Source: Pseudomonadota bacterium (GTDB lineage Bacteria; Pseudomonadota; Alphaproteobacteria; Sphingomonadales; Sphingomonadaceae). From it: a DNA stretch of 64,000 bases. Position numbers and translations under genes: made by a program. The notes beneath the pieces are model-generated. The model worked only from the letters and a program-made list of their open reading frames with translations, was not told the origin of the DNA and made no database searches. Location: contig JAEWZX010000030.1 in the NCBI GenBank assembly GCA_023394965.1, positions 124,001-188,000 on the forward strand. Reading direction: 5' to 3'. This document shows, one piece after another, positions 45,507-53,565 of this stretch; positions within the stretch are counted from its first letter, which is position 1, and the number at the start of each line of letters is the position of its first letter.

Positions 45507-46523
45507 ATGACCAAAGCGATCACCCCCCTTCGTATTCCGGAAGAAGCAAAGCAGCGTATTCGCATGCTGTTTATGGCCAAGCACGCGCTGTTCGGCGGAG
45601 GCATGCACCCGGAAGACGGCAACCACGCGATCTACCACCACGAAGTTCGATCGACGCTGGAAGGTCTGGGTCTCAATCTCGAACTGGCCAACGCCTATGA
45701 AGTCCTGTTCGAGAAACCTGCCGTCGACTTTGTATTCCCGCTCCTCAACCGGGGCGGATTCGTGAACAGCGAGATGCTTATCCCCATTCTGTGCAACAGG
45801 CATGGCATCCCCTATCTCGGCGCAATGCCCTTTCTTCGCGGTCTTGGCGACGACAAGTCCGTTTCCAAGCTCGTATGCGACCACGCGGGTGTTCCGACAG
45901 CCCCTTGGCACTGCTATCGCCGTGGCGCACCGGTGCTGGAAGACAATCTTCCCGCCAAAGATGCGGGCCGCTGGGTCATCAAACCCAACGCTTCTTCGGC
46001 GAGCTGGGGCATCACCGACGCCCACGAATGGAGTGAAGTAGCCAATGCGATTTGGCACATTCATACCGAAGGTCATGACGCGATCGTCGAACCCTATCTC
46101 GACGGTTATGACATCCAGTGTGCTTTCATTACCATTGACGATGAACCTGTTGCCCTTCCCATGCTGTGGTACGAACGCGAGGATACGCAGCGGCTATGGA
46201 CCTATTACGAGAAGCGCGATCTGGTCGAGAACAAGGAAAAGGCTGCCCTCAAGCGCTTCGAAGACGCTGAGCTGGCACCGAAGATCGAAGCCATGGCGCG
46301 CAAAGTGGCGCAGGAGTTCGTACCCTTCGACTACGGCCGCATCGAATTCCGCCTCGACATCAAGACCGGAGAGATCAATTTCATCGAGATCAATCTGAAC
46401 CGCAATCTATGGTCTGAAAAGGTCATGGCCAAAGCCGCCGCACATGCCGGGTTCAGCCATTCCGATCTTCTCGAAACTCTACTTGCAGAAAGCTGGCGCA
46501 GAAACGGGCTCATCGCTCGCTAA
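45507..46523 (+). CDS. ATP-grasp protein related to D-Ala-D-Ala ligases
   Basis: 338 residues in a D-alanine-D-alanine ligase-like arrangement: FVFPLLNRGGFVNSEML, an N-terminal domain with GIPYLGAMPFLRGLGDDKSVSK, an ATP-grasp lysine in RWVIKPNASSASWGI, EPYLDGYDIQCAF, and metal-binding EFRLDIKTGEINFIEINLN. It forms an amide or ester bond to an unknown partner. True ddl is usually beside murC/ftsQ, so this is probably a different ligase. ATG 45507 with AGG nearby is preferred over a TTG at 45495. It diverges from the methyltransferase. Confidence 0.75.
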   Translation: MTKAITPLRIPEEAKQRIRMLFMAKHALFGGGMHPEDGNHAIYHHEVRSTLEGLGLNLELANAYEVLFEKPAVDFVFPLLNRGGFVNSEMLIPILCNRHGIPYLGAMPFLRGLGDDKSVSKLVCDHAGVPTAPWHCYRRGAPVLEDNLPAKDAGRWVIKPNASSASWGITDAHEWSEVANAIWHIHTEGHDAIVEPYLDGYDIQCAFITIDDEPVALPMLWYEREDTQRLWTYYEKRDLVENKEKAALKRFEDAELAPKIEAMARKVAQEFVPFDYGRIEFRLDIKTGEINFIEINLNRNLWSEKVMAKAAAHAGFSHSDLLETLLAESWRRNGLIAR

Positions 46524-46550
46524 CGCCTCCCGGCTTGCTGAACGATCTCT

Positions 46551-46577
46551 GCCGACACCAGTCAGCCTGGTGTCGGC
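46551..46577. terminator. Bidirectional hairpin between convergent genes
   Basis: GCCGACACCAG and CTGGTGTCGGC form a perfect 11-bp stem with a 5-base loop between the ATP-grasp gene and the convergent SDR gene. No clear T-run on either side, but the stem is strong. Confidence 0.6.
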
Positions 46578-46591
46578 CCTAGTCCGGCACG

Positions 46592-47317
46592 CTAGGCAGG
46601 GATTTCCGCTCCCTTCCAATCGAATATCTTCCCGCTATCGGCCGGTCCCAGATTATCGATAACCGCCAAAAGATTTCCTGCCGCTATTGAAGGGCTGAAG
46701 ACTTGACCGTCGGGCAGGTTCGACTGGAACGGCGTGGAAAGGCCGGTGTCTACCGTGCCGGGGTGAAGACCTGCCACGACTGCATATTTGTGCGTTCGCT
46801 TCAACTCGATGGCCCAGTTCTTCAAGAGCATGTTGAGAGCGGCCTTGCTGGCGCGATAGCTATGCCATCCGCCCAGGCCGTTGTCGGAAATGGAACCTAC
46901 TCTCGCGGACAAAGCCCCAAAAAACGCATAACTGTCCCGCGGAAAAAGGGGGAGCATGTGCTTGGCCACCAGCGCCGGACCTATCGTATTGATCCGGAAA
47001 GCTTCTTCCATGGCATCTGCATCGATCTTGCGAAATGATCGTTCGGGTCCGGTTCCATCCGCCAATGTCAGGACGCCAGTCGCAACCAGTACCATGTCGG
47101 GCGGGTTTCCAGCCATGTCTTCGGCGATGGCGGCGATCGAACTTTCAACGGTCAGATCGAAGGGAAAGCCATGAAATCGCCTGTCGGAAACCGTGCCTGA
47201 TCGGCTACCGGCCCATATTTCGGTCCCACGGTCGGCCAGCGCGGATGCAAGTGCGCATCCTATTCCGCCGCTTGCACCAAAGATCGCTGCGCGTTGAACT
47301 GTCGTTCTTGTTCCCAT
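46592..47317 (-). CDS. Short-chain dehydrogenase/reductase
   Basis: 241 residues, classical SDR: GASGGIGCALA cofactor loop (TGxxxGxG-type), the NTIGPALVAKHMLPLF segment, serine in FGALSARVGS, and YRASK catalytic Tyr/Lys. A hydrophobic HPGTVDTGLSTPF follows, as in CsgA-like SDRs. Substrate unknown. It diverges from sdhB over 164 bases and converges with the ATP-grasp gene. Confidence 0.88.
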   Translation of the reverse strand: MGTRTTVQRAAIFGASGGIGCALASALADRGTEIWAGSRSGTVSDRRFHGFPFDLTVESSIAAIAEDMAGNPPDMVLVATGVLTLADGTGPERSFRKIDADAMEEAFRINTIGPALVAKHMLPLFPRDSYAFFGALSARVGSISDNGLGGWHSYRASKAALNMLLKNWAIELKRTHKYAVVAGLHPGTVDTGLSTPFQSNLPDGQVFSPSIAAGNLLAVIDNLGPADSGKIFDWKGAEIPA

Positions 47318-47481
47318 TCCATCGTTTCAGACCACTTTGAAGGCGGGTAGTTCCCGGTTCAGCGCAGTGACCTGATATGGTTATGGTCGGGCACGCTTGT
47401 CGATTTGTCCGTCCGCGCGCCCTTGCACCGTGCGCCACAAACGCTAATGGGTTTCACCAAGCAACAGGACCGATAGTGCAC

Positions 47482-48264
47482 ATGGCGACCTTCACCCTTC
47501 CCAAGAATTCGAAGATCACCGGCAAGAGCCGCGACCATAAGGCTGAAAGCGGTACACGCATCCGCAAGTTCAAGATCTATCGCTACGATCCCGACAGTGG
47601 CGAGAATCCGCGCTACGACACCTTCGAGATCGATCTGGACGAATGCGGCCCTATGGTGCTGGACGCCCTGTTCAAGATCAAGAATGAGATCGATCCGACC
47701 CTGACGTTCCGCCGGTCATGCCGCGAAGGTATCTGCGGTTCGTGTTCGATGAACATGAATGGCAAGAACGGCCTCGCCTGCACCACCGCAATCGAAGATC
47801 TGAAAGGCGAAGTGCGCATCACTCCGCTGCCCAGCATGGATGTGATCAAGGATCTCGTCCCCGACTTTACCCATTTCTATGCACAATATGCGAGCATCCG
47901 TCCCTGGTTGCAGACCGTGTCGACTACTCCGTCGGGCAAGGAACGGCTACAGTCGCCCGAACAGCGCGAAAAGCTGGACGGGCTTTACGAATGTATCCTG
48001 TGCGCTTGCTGCTCCACCGCATGCCCCAGCTACTGGTGGAATTCCGACAAGTTCCTTGGCCCGGCCATCCTGCTGCAGGCCTATCGCTGGCTGGCCGACA
48101 GCCGCGACGAGATGACTGGCGAGCGGCTCGATGCGCTGGAAGATCCGTTCCGCCTGTATCGCTGCCACACGATCATGAACTGCGCGAATGTCTGCCCCAA
48201 GGGCCTGAGCCCGGCCAAGGCGATTGCCGAAACCAAGAAGATGATCGCAGAACGCGCGATCTGA
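47482..48264 (+). CDS. sdhB: Succinate dehydrogenase iron-sulfur subunit
   Basis: 260 residues. Carries the three iron-sulfur clusters of complex II: CREGICGSC with a distant Cys (GKNGLAC), CILCACCSTACPSYWW, and CHTIMNCANVCPKG. It transfers electrons from the SdhA flavin to quinone. The frame opens at 47377; ATG 47482 is used, with GTG 47476 as an alternative that has better AGGA spacing. sdhC, sdhD and sdhA are not adjacent: the upstream neighbour is a divergent SDR. Confidence 0.96.
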   Translation: MATFTLPKNSKITGKSRDHKAESGTRIRKFKIYRYDPDSGENPRYDTFEIDLDECGPMVLDALFKIKNEIDPTLTFRRSCREGICGSCSMNMNGKNGLACTTAIEDLKGEVRITPLPSMDVIKDLVPDFTHFYAQYASIRPWLQTVSTTPSGKERLQSPEQREKLDGLYECILCACCSTACPSYWWNSDKFLGPAILLQAYRWLADSRDEMTGERLDALEDPFRLYRCHTIMNCANVCPKGLSPAKAIAETKKMIAERAI

Positions 48265-48268
48265 TCCC

Positions 48269-48736
48269 TTGGCGTTACCCGACGACGTTTTCGAGCACGG
48301 CCCCGATCCGGAAAATCCGGGTTGGCGGCACTGGAACCTTAAGGACAAGAGCCTGTTCAACGGCTCGGTGATGGGGAAGCTCATCACTCGGGTCGATGAT
48401 GACGGGAAAGCGCGCCTGCGCATGTTCCCCGAGCGGCGGCATGAAAACCTTCAGGGCATCATCCACGGCGCGGTCACGCTATCGCTGATCGACATCAGCC
48501 TGTTCACCACCATGCACACCATTGGCAGCGGCAACGCCGGGCCTTCAGTGACGGTCGAACTGTCTACACAGTTCGTCGGTGGCGGCCAGCCCGATCGCCC
48601 GCTCGATGCAGTGTGCGAAATCGTGCGCGAAACCGGCAGCATGGTGTTCGTGCGCGGCACCGTGGTGCAGGAAGATCACGCGGTCGCCAGCTTTTCCGGC
48701 ATCGTGAAGAAGATAAGTCCCCGCACCGCCTCATGA
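48269..48736 (+). CDS. PaaI-family thioesterase (hotdog fold)
   Basis: 155 residues; HENLQGIIHGAVTLSLIDISLFTTMH is the hotdog helix with the PaaI-type catalytic region, followed by VELSTQFVGGG. It should hydrolyse an acyl-CoA of unknown type. The start is TTG 48269, four bases after the sdhB stop; the Shine-Dalgarno is weak, so the N-terminus is uncertain. Its stop overlaps the zapE start (ATGA). Confidence 0.82.
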   Translation: MALPDDVFEHGPDPENPGWRHWNLKDKSLFNGSVMGKLITRVDDDGKARLRMFPERRHENLQGIIHGAVTLSLIDISLFTTMHTIGSGNAGPSVTVELSTQFVGGGQPDRPLDAVCEIVRETGSMVFVRGTVVQEDHAVASFSGIVKKISPRTAS

Positions 48737-49845
48737 CCGGGATGCTGGCCCGCTACGAGCGGCTCGTCGCCGCAGGCGAACTGCAGGCCGATCCCGACCA
48801 GCGCCGCGCTGCCCAACGGCTGGACCGGCTGCAGAAAGATCTCGAATCGGAAAGCTCGGGGGGCCTCCTCGCCCAATTCTTCCGCACCAAAAAGACCCGC
48901 CCCCAAGGCGTTTACATGTGGGGCGGCGTCGGTCGCGGCAAGTCCATGCTGATGGACCTTTTCGTCGAAACGCTTGGCATTGCGGAAAAACGCCGTGCGC
49001 ATTTTCACGAGTTCATGCTGGAGGTTGATCGCCGCATCCGTCAGCGGCGCGAAAGCGATCCCGGCGACCCCACGGGCAAGGTCGCGCGCGACATTGCCGA
49101 AGAAGTGCGCTGCCTCGCCTTCGATGAAATGGTCGTGACCAATACCGCCGATGCCGCGATCATGGCACGCCTGTTCACCGCGCTCATCCGCGATCAGGGC
49201 GTGACGGTCGTGACCACCAGCAACCGCCCCCCCCATGATCTCTACAAGGATGGCCTCAACCGCTCGCTCTTCCTCCCGTTCATTGATCTGGTCGAAACGG
49301 AACTGGATGTGCTTTCGCTCAATGGGCCGACCGATTACCGCCTCGACCGCCTGGGCGACATCGAGACCTGGCATTCTCCGCTGGGCGATGCCGCGACAGA
49401 ACAGGTCCGCGAAGCCTTCTTCCGCCTGACCGATTACAAGCCGGAGGATGCCGCCAATGTACCCAGCGCCGATCTCGATCTGGGCGGCGGTCGCACCCTG
49501 CATGTTCCCAAGAGCCTGAAGGGCGTCGGTGTATTCAGCTTCAAGCGTCTGTGCGGCGAAAACCGCGGTGCGGCGGATTACATCGCTATCGCACACGCCT
49601 ATCATACCGTCATCGTTGTCGGCATTCCCGCCATGTCGCCCGATAATCGCAACGAGGCGATCCGGTTTACCAAGCTGGTCGACGCGCTGTACGAAAGCAG
49701 CGTCAAGCTTTTCGCCACTGCAGCAGCCGAACCGGAAAATCTCTACACGTCAGGCGACGGCGCTTTCGAATTCGAACGCACCGTCAGTCGTCTGAAGGAA
49801 ATGCAGAGCGCTGATTACATGGCGCGTGGCCACGGCCTCGCCTGA
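48733..49845 (+). CDS. zapE: AFG1/ZapE-family cell-division ATPase
   Basis: 370 residues. Walker A is GGVGRGKSMLM, the Walker B is LAFDEMVVTN, and ATPase core segments YMWGGVGRGKS, FDEMVVTNTADA and TTSNRPPHDLYKDGLNR are diagnostic of AFG1/ZapE. The bacterial protein associates with the divisome. The long open frame from 48613 overlaps the thioesterase gene and is ignored; ATG 48733 makes the ATGA overlap. Confidence 0.92.
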   Translation: MTGMLARYERLVAAGELQADPDQRRAAQRLDRLQKDLESESSGGLLAQFFRTKKTRPQGVYMWGGVGRGKSMLMDLFVETLGIAEKRRAHFHEFMLEVDRRIRQRRESDPGDPTGKVARDIAEEVRCLAFDEMVVTNTADAAIMARLFTALIRDQGVTVVTTSNRPPHDLYKDGLNRSLFLPFIDLVETELDVLSLNGPTDYRLDRLGDIETWHSPLGDAATEQVREAFFRLTDYKPEDAANVPSADLDLGGGRTLHVPKSLKGVGVFSFKRLCGENRGAADYIAIAHAYHTVIVVGIPAMSPDNRNEAIRFTKLVDALYESSVKLFATAAAEPENLYTSGDGAFEFERTVSRLKEMQSADYMARGHGLA

Positions 49846-49897
49846 AGGCGCCGCCCGCAATCTGCGCGTGGCCAAGGGTAGTAACAGCGGTGTTTCT

Positions 49898-49914
49898 TGA
49901 CGGCCCTGCCGTCA
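49898..49914. promoter_or_regulatory. Palindrome upstream of the pirin gene
   Basis: TGACGGC-CCT-GCCGTCA is a perfect 7-3-7 inverted repeat in the 124-base gap between zapE and the pirin gene, 55 bases before the latter. It could be an operator or a zapE terminator stem; no T-run follows. Confidence 0.35.
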
Positions 49915-49969
49915 CCCCCACATCTGCTGCATTCCGGCGTAAACACCCCGCCGATGTGAGACTATTATC

Positions 49970-50668
49970 ATGATCGACATTCGCCCCTTCGCCTCGCTGG
50001 GCCACGCAGACCACGGCTGGCTCGATGCACGGCATCATTTCAGCTTCGCCAATTATCACGATCCCGACCGCATGGGCTGGGGCAGCATCCGTGTGTGGAA
50101 CGACGACACAATCCAGGCGCAGACCGGCTTTCCGCCGCACCCCCATCGCGACATGGAAATCGTCACTTTCGTGCGCACCGGCGCGATCAGCCACCGCGAC
50201 AGCCTTGGCAATGAAGGCCGCACCGCGGCGGGCGACGTGCAGGTAATGAGCGCGGGCACGGGTATCACCCATGCCGAATACAATCTGGAAGATGAGTCGA
50301 CGACGCTGTTCCAGATCTGGATCATACCCGATCGCGCGGGCGAAAAGCCCGGCTGGGGCCAGCGCGAATTCCCCAAGGCGACCCGTGAAGGCGGTTTCGA
50401 AATACTCGCCAGCGGCACGCCCGAGGCCGATGACGCCTTGCCTATCCGCACAGATGCGAAGGTGGCGGCAACAACCCTGTCGGCCGGGCAGACCGCCAGC
50501 TGGACGACATCGGCCGCACGCCACCAGTACCTTGTCGCGCCGACCGGGCGCGTGAAAGTCAACGGGATTGAAGCGCAGCCGCGTGACGGGATCGCCATAA
50601 CCGGCGAAAAAGAAATCGTGGTCGAAGCTCTCGACGACGCAGAGATAGTCCTGGTCGACGCGCGTTAG
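49970..50668 (+). CDS. Pirin-family cupin (YhhW-like quercetin-dioxygenase type)
   Basis: 232 residues with the bicupin arrangement. Metal-ligand motifs are FPPHPHRDMEIVTFV (two histidines) and GITHAEYN (histidine and glutamate), as in YhhW-like quercetinases. The substrate in vivo is unknown. Its stop (50666-50668) interlocks with the stop of the convergent asnB gene; there is no intervening spacer. Confidence 0.9.
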   Translation: MIDIRPFASLGHADHGWLDARHHFSFANYHDPDRMGWGSIRVWNDDTIQAQTGFPPHPHRDMEIVTFVRTGAISHRDSLGNEGRTAAGDVQVMSAGTGITHAEYNLEDESTTLFQIWIIPDRAGEKPGWGQREFPKATREGGFEILASGTPEADDALPIRTDAKVAATTLSAGQTASWTTSAARHQYLVAPTGRVKVNGIEAQPRDGIAITGEKEIVVEALDDAEIVLVDAR

Positions 50669-52563
50669 GCGCTGGGCTGAAGCTGGCGCAGCGAACGCTC
50701 CAGCATAAGCAATTGCCACAATACGCGGCCATTGTCCGATCGGCCCGCAATATGATCGTCCGCGAGGCGTGCAAGCGCCTTGCGGGCGAACCACCCGCTA
50801 CCTGTCAGCAACTCGCTCGACGCGACTGCCCTCGCCTGTCCTGACAAGGGACCGCGAAACCATTCCGCCAGCGGCGTGACGAAGCCCTGTTTCTGGCGAT
50901 AGAGTATGTCGTCTGGCAAATAGCGTTCCATCGTATGCTTCATCAGCCACTTGCCCGTGGTGCCGCGCACACGCTCACGATGCGGCAGACGCGCACCGAA
51001 TTCGACAAGCCGATGGTCCAGCAGCGGCTCGCGCGCTTCCAGCCCCACAGCCATGCTGGTCCGGTCGGTCTTGGTCAGAATATCACCAGGCAGCCAGAAC
51101 TTCAGATCGGCATATTGCGCCCGGTCCAGACCTGTGCGCGCCGGTGCTTCGCGCATCAGTTTCTCAAGCGGATGCTCAGCCCGGTAATCCCCCCGCGAAC
51201 GCAGCATAGCGTCGCCATACAGCCATTCGCGCTGTTCGGGCGCGAGGATGGACAGCGCCCGGGCATATCCGGCCTCTCCACTTGTTGCGAGCGACAGCAG
51301 TGTGGATTTCGCACGCAGCGGACGCGGGGCCCAGTCTGCCTTGGGCCACACCCTGCCCAGCGCCCCGAAAACGGGTTCGCGCAACACCCTTGGAAGCACT
51401 GACCGCGCCTGTTCTTCGCGGGCATGGAATAGCTGGCGGCGATAACCGGCAAAGGCTTCGTCCGCACCATCGCCGGACAGCGCAACGGTCACATGCTCAC
51501 GCGCCAACTCGCACACCCGCAAGGTCGGCAGGGCGCTGGCATCGGCAAAGGGTTCGTCGAAGATCGCGGCAATTCGGTCTATATCCCCGAACTGGTCGGA
51601 GGATACGATCCGTTCGTGGTGATCGGTACCGAACAGCGCCGCGACCTGCCTGGCGTAGGCCGTTTCGTCGACGCTCTCGACATCGAAGCCGATTGAACAA
51701 CTGGTGACGGGCGTCGTGCTGCCTTCGCTCATCAGCGCCACGACGGACGAGCTGTCGACCCCGCCGGACAGGAAGGCCCCCAGCGGCACATCCGCCACCA
51801 TCCTGCTTGTCACGCCTTCGCGCATCAAATGCAGTAGCTGCGCCGAATGATCTTCGGTCCGCCCGCGGGCCCTTTCCGAAAAATCGATATCCCACCACTG
51901 CTGCGGCGGCCCCGGCGTGCGGCCGTGGTCCAGCAGCAGGAAATGCCCTGCCGGCAGTTTTTCGACACCTTTCAGAATCGCGCGGTGATCGGGGACATAG
52001 CCCCAGGCCATGTAATCTTCGATCGCCAATGGATCGACCACGCGACGCAGCAGCGGATTGGCCAACAAGCCCTTCATCTCACTGGCAAAGGCGAGCGCCC
52101 CGCCCTCCAGCTGGGCGAGATAAAGGGGCTTCACCCCGAACCGGTCGCGCGCCAGGAAGAGCTGACGCCGATCCATATCGTAAAGCGCGAAGGCGAACAT
52201 CCCATCCAGGCGGGAAAGGCAGTCCACCCCCCATTTTTGCCACGCGGCAAGAATGGTTTCGGTGTCACCGTCGGTGCGGAAATGCGCCCCGTCCCGTTCC
52301 AGCTCACGGCGCAGTTCGCGGTAGTTATATATCTCGCCATTGAACGCGATCACCGCGCGGCCATCGGCCGAAGGCATCGGCTGCGGCGAACCGTCCAGGT
52401 CGATGATCGAAAGGCGGCGGTGCCCCAGACCCACGCCCGGTGCAGTCCACACATCGCTGCCATCAGGCCCGCGATGAGCCAGTACATCGGTCATCCGCTC
52501 GACCCGCTTGGGATCGACCGGCTTCACCGTCTCGTAATGGAAAATCCCGGCAATCCCGCACAT
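50665..52563 (-). CDS. Asparagine-synthetase-like amidotransferase of the XrtA/PEP-CTERM system
   Basis: 632 residues. N-terminal glutaminase domain starts MCGIAGIF (catalytic Cys2) with HRGPDGSDVW and IAFNGEIYNYRELR; a C-terminal synthetase domain has FLSGGVDSSSVVALMSEG (PP-loop) and ALSGDGADEAFAGYRR. In XrtA clusters this family probably modifies the exopolysaccharide or a protein glycan and does not supply free asparagine; inference from context. It is last in the XrtA cluster, 12 bases after xrtA. Confidence 0.9.
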   Translation of the reverse strand: MCGIAGIFHYETVKPVDPKRVERMTDVLAHRGPDGSDVWTAPGVGLGHRRLSIIDLDGSPQPMPSADGRAVIAFNGEIYNYRELRRELERDGAHFRTDGDTETILAAWQKWGVDCLSRLDGMFAFALYDMDRRQLFLARDRFGVKPLYLAQLEGGALAFASEMKGLLANPLLRRVVDPLAIEDYMAWGYVPDHRAILKGVEKLPAGHFLLLDHGRTPGPPQQWWDIDFSERARGRTEDHSAQLLHLMREGVTSRMVADVPLGAFLSGGVDSSSVVALMSEGSTTPVTSCSIGFDVESVDETAYARQVAALFGTDHHERIVSSDQFGDIDRIAAIFDEPFADASALPTLRVCELAREHVTVALSGDGADEAFAGYRRQLFHAREEQARSVLPRVLREPVFGALGRVWPKADWAPRPLRAKSTLLSLATSGEAGYARALSILAPEQREWLYGDAMLRSRGDYRAEHPLEKLMREAPARTGLDRAQYADLKFWLPGDILTKTDRTSMAVGLEAREPLLDHRLVEFGARLPHRERVRGTTGKWLMKHTMERYLPDDILYRQKQGFVTPLAEWFRGPLSGQARAVASSELLTGSGWFARKALARLADDHIAGRSDNGRVLWQLLMLERSLRQLQPSA

Positions 52564-52575
52564 ATGCGAGTTTGC

Positions 52576-53565
52576 CTAGCCGAGCCGGGCGATAACGGCA
52601 AAGACCAAAGCGACGGCAAGCACCGCACTGAAGGCGAGCACGGGGCTGGCCCCCTCGCCTGCGAACTGCCGTACCAGTGGCAAAGCGGAAACCTGTTCCG
52701 CGCTCCAGCCCGCTTCCTCGGGATCGCGCTCGAACCAGCGCCACGCCACGCCCAGCACCATCGCAATGACCATGCCGAAGAAAAACCAGCCATAGACGAT
52801 ATGGTCGAAACTCCCGGCAGCCTCCGCCCCGACATACTGTGCAATGAAGATCGTCGCCCAGGCACGGATGCCATTGGCCACGATCGGCACGATCACGCAG
52901 GCAGCCATGAACCAGAAACGCCGTTTCCAGCTTGCAAAGCAGCTATATGCGACCAGCACACCCAGCGCGACCATTGCGACAAGAAACTTCACGCCCGAAC
53001 ACTCTTCCGCGACGATGAACAGGCCAGCGGGCGTATCGATATGGATACCATCGGCCACTGTTTCGACGCCGCTCAGCCGGGTCAGCGCAGTCGCCATTTC
53101 GGCAGTGACATATTGCAGCGGCGGAATGATCTCGTCACCGAACGGTACGAGGAATGTCATATAAGCCAGTGGAAATGCCAGTATCAGGCCTGCCCGCAGG
53201 CCGAGAAGGGCAAAGGCCGCCCCCTGAAACGCGCCGATTGCGCCCAGTTGGGCGATCAGATTTATATCGGTGCTCCGTCCGCCCAGCCACACTGCCAGGC
53301 CAAGCGCGCACCAGCCCACGCCCGGCCACCACGCACCGGGCGCGGTTTTCGCAACTTCGGGCATTCTGGTCCACGCCAGCCATGCAACGATGGGGATTAT
53401 CAGAAGGATGTGGCTATAGGTGTCTATGTTCCACCATTGATGGGCCATCTTCACCCATTCCGCATAGGTAAGCGCAAAGAGCGCTGCCCATGCGGCGGTT
53501 AGCATGATGACCACGCGGCTCCAGCCAGTCGCAGGCCTTTCTGCAAGGGCGAGATCAGGCTGCAT
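52576..53565 (-). CDS. xrtA: Exosortase A
   Basis: 329-residue multi-spanning membrane cysteine transpeptidase that cuts C-terminal PEP-CTERM signals. The catalytic cysteine is Cys189 in AEECSGVKFL; Arg234 lies in ANGIRAW and His255 in FDHIVYGWFFF. The protein stops after about 60 more residues, and no EpsI (DUF3485) domain follows. The frame is open to 53586, but ATG 53565 (MQPDLALAERP) has GGGGGC upstream. It overlaps the glycosyltransferase gene by 11 bases. Confidence 0.92.
   Translation of the reverse strand: MQPDLALAERPATGWSRVVIMLTAAWAALFALTYAEWVKMAHQWWNIDTYSHILLIIPIVAWLAWTRMPEVAKTAPGAWWPGVGWCALGLAVWLGGRSTDINLIAQLGAIGAFQGAAFALLGLRAGLILAFPLAYMTFLVPFGDEIIPPLQYVTAEMATALTRLSGVETVADGIHIDTPAGLFIVAEECSGVKFLVAMVALGVLVAYSCFASWKRRFWFMAACVIVPIVANGIRAWATIFIAQYVGAEAAGSFDHIVYGWFFFGMVIAMVLGVAWRWFERDPEEAGWSAEQVSALPLVRQFAGEGASPVLAFSAVLAVALVFAVIARLG

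Noticed and set aside
51847..53502. 551-codon plus-strand frame opposite asnB and xrtA
   Set aside because: It spans two genes with strong family motifs and their junction, and has none of its own.
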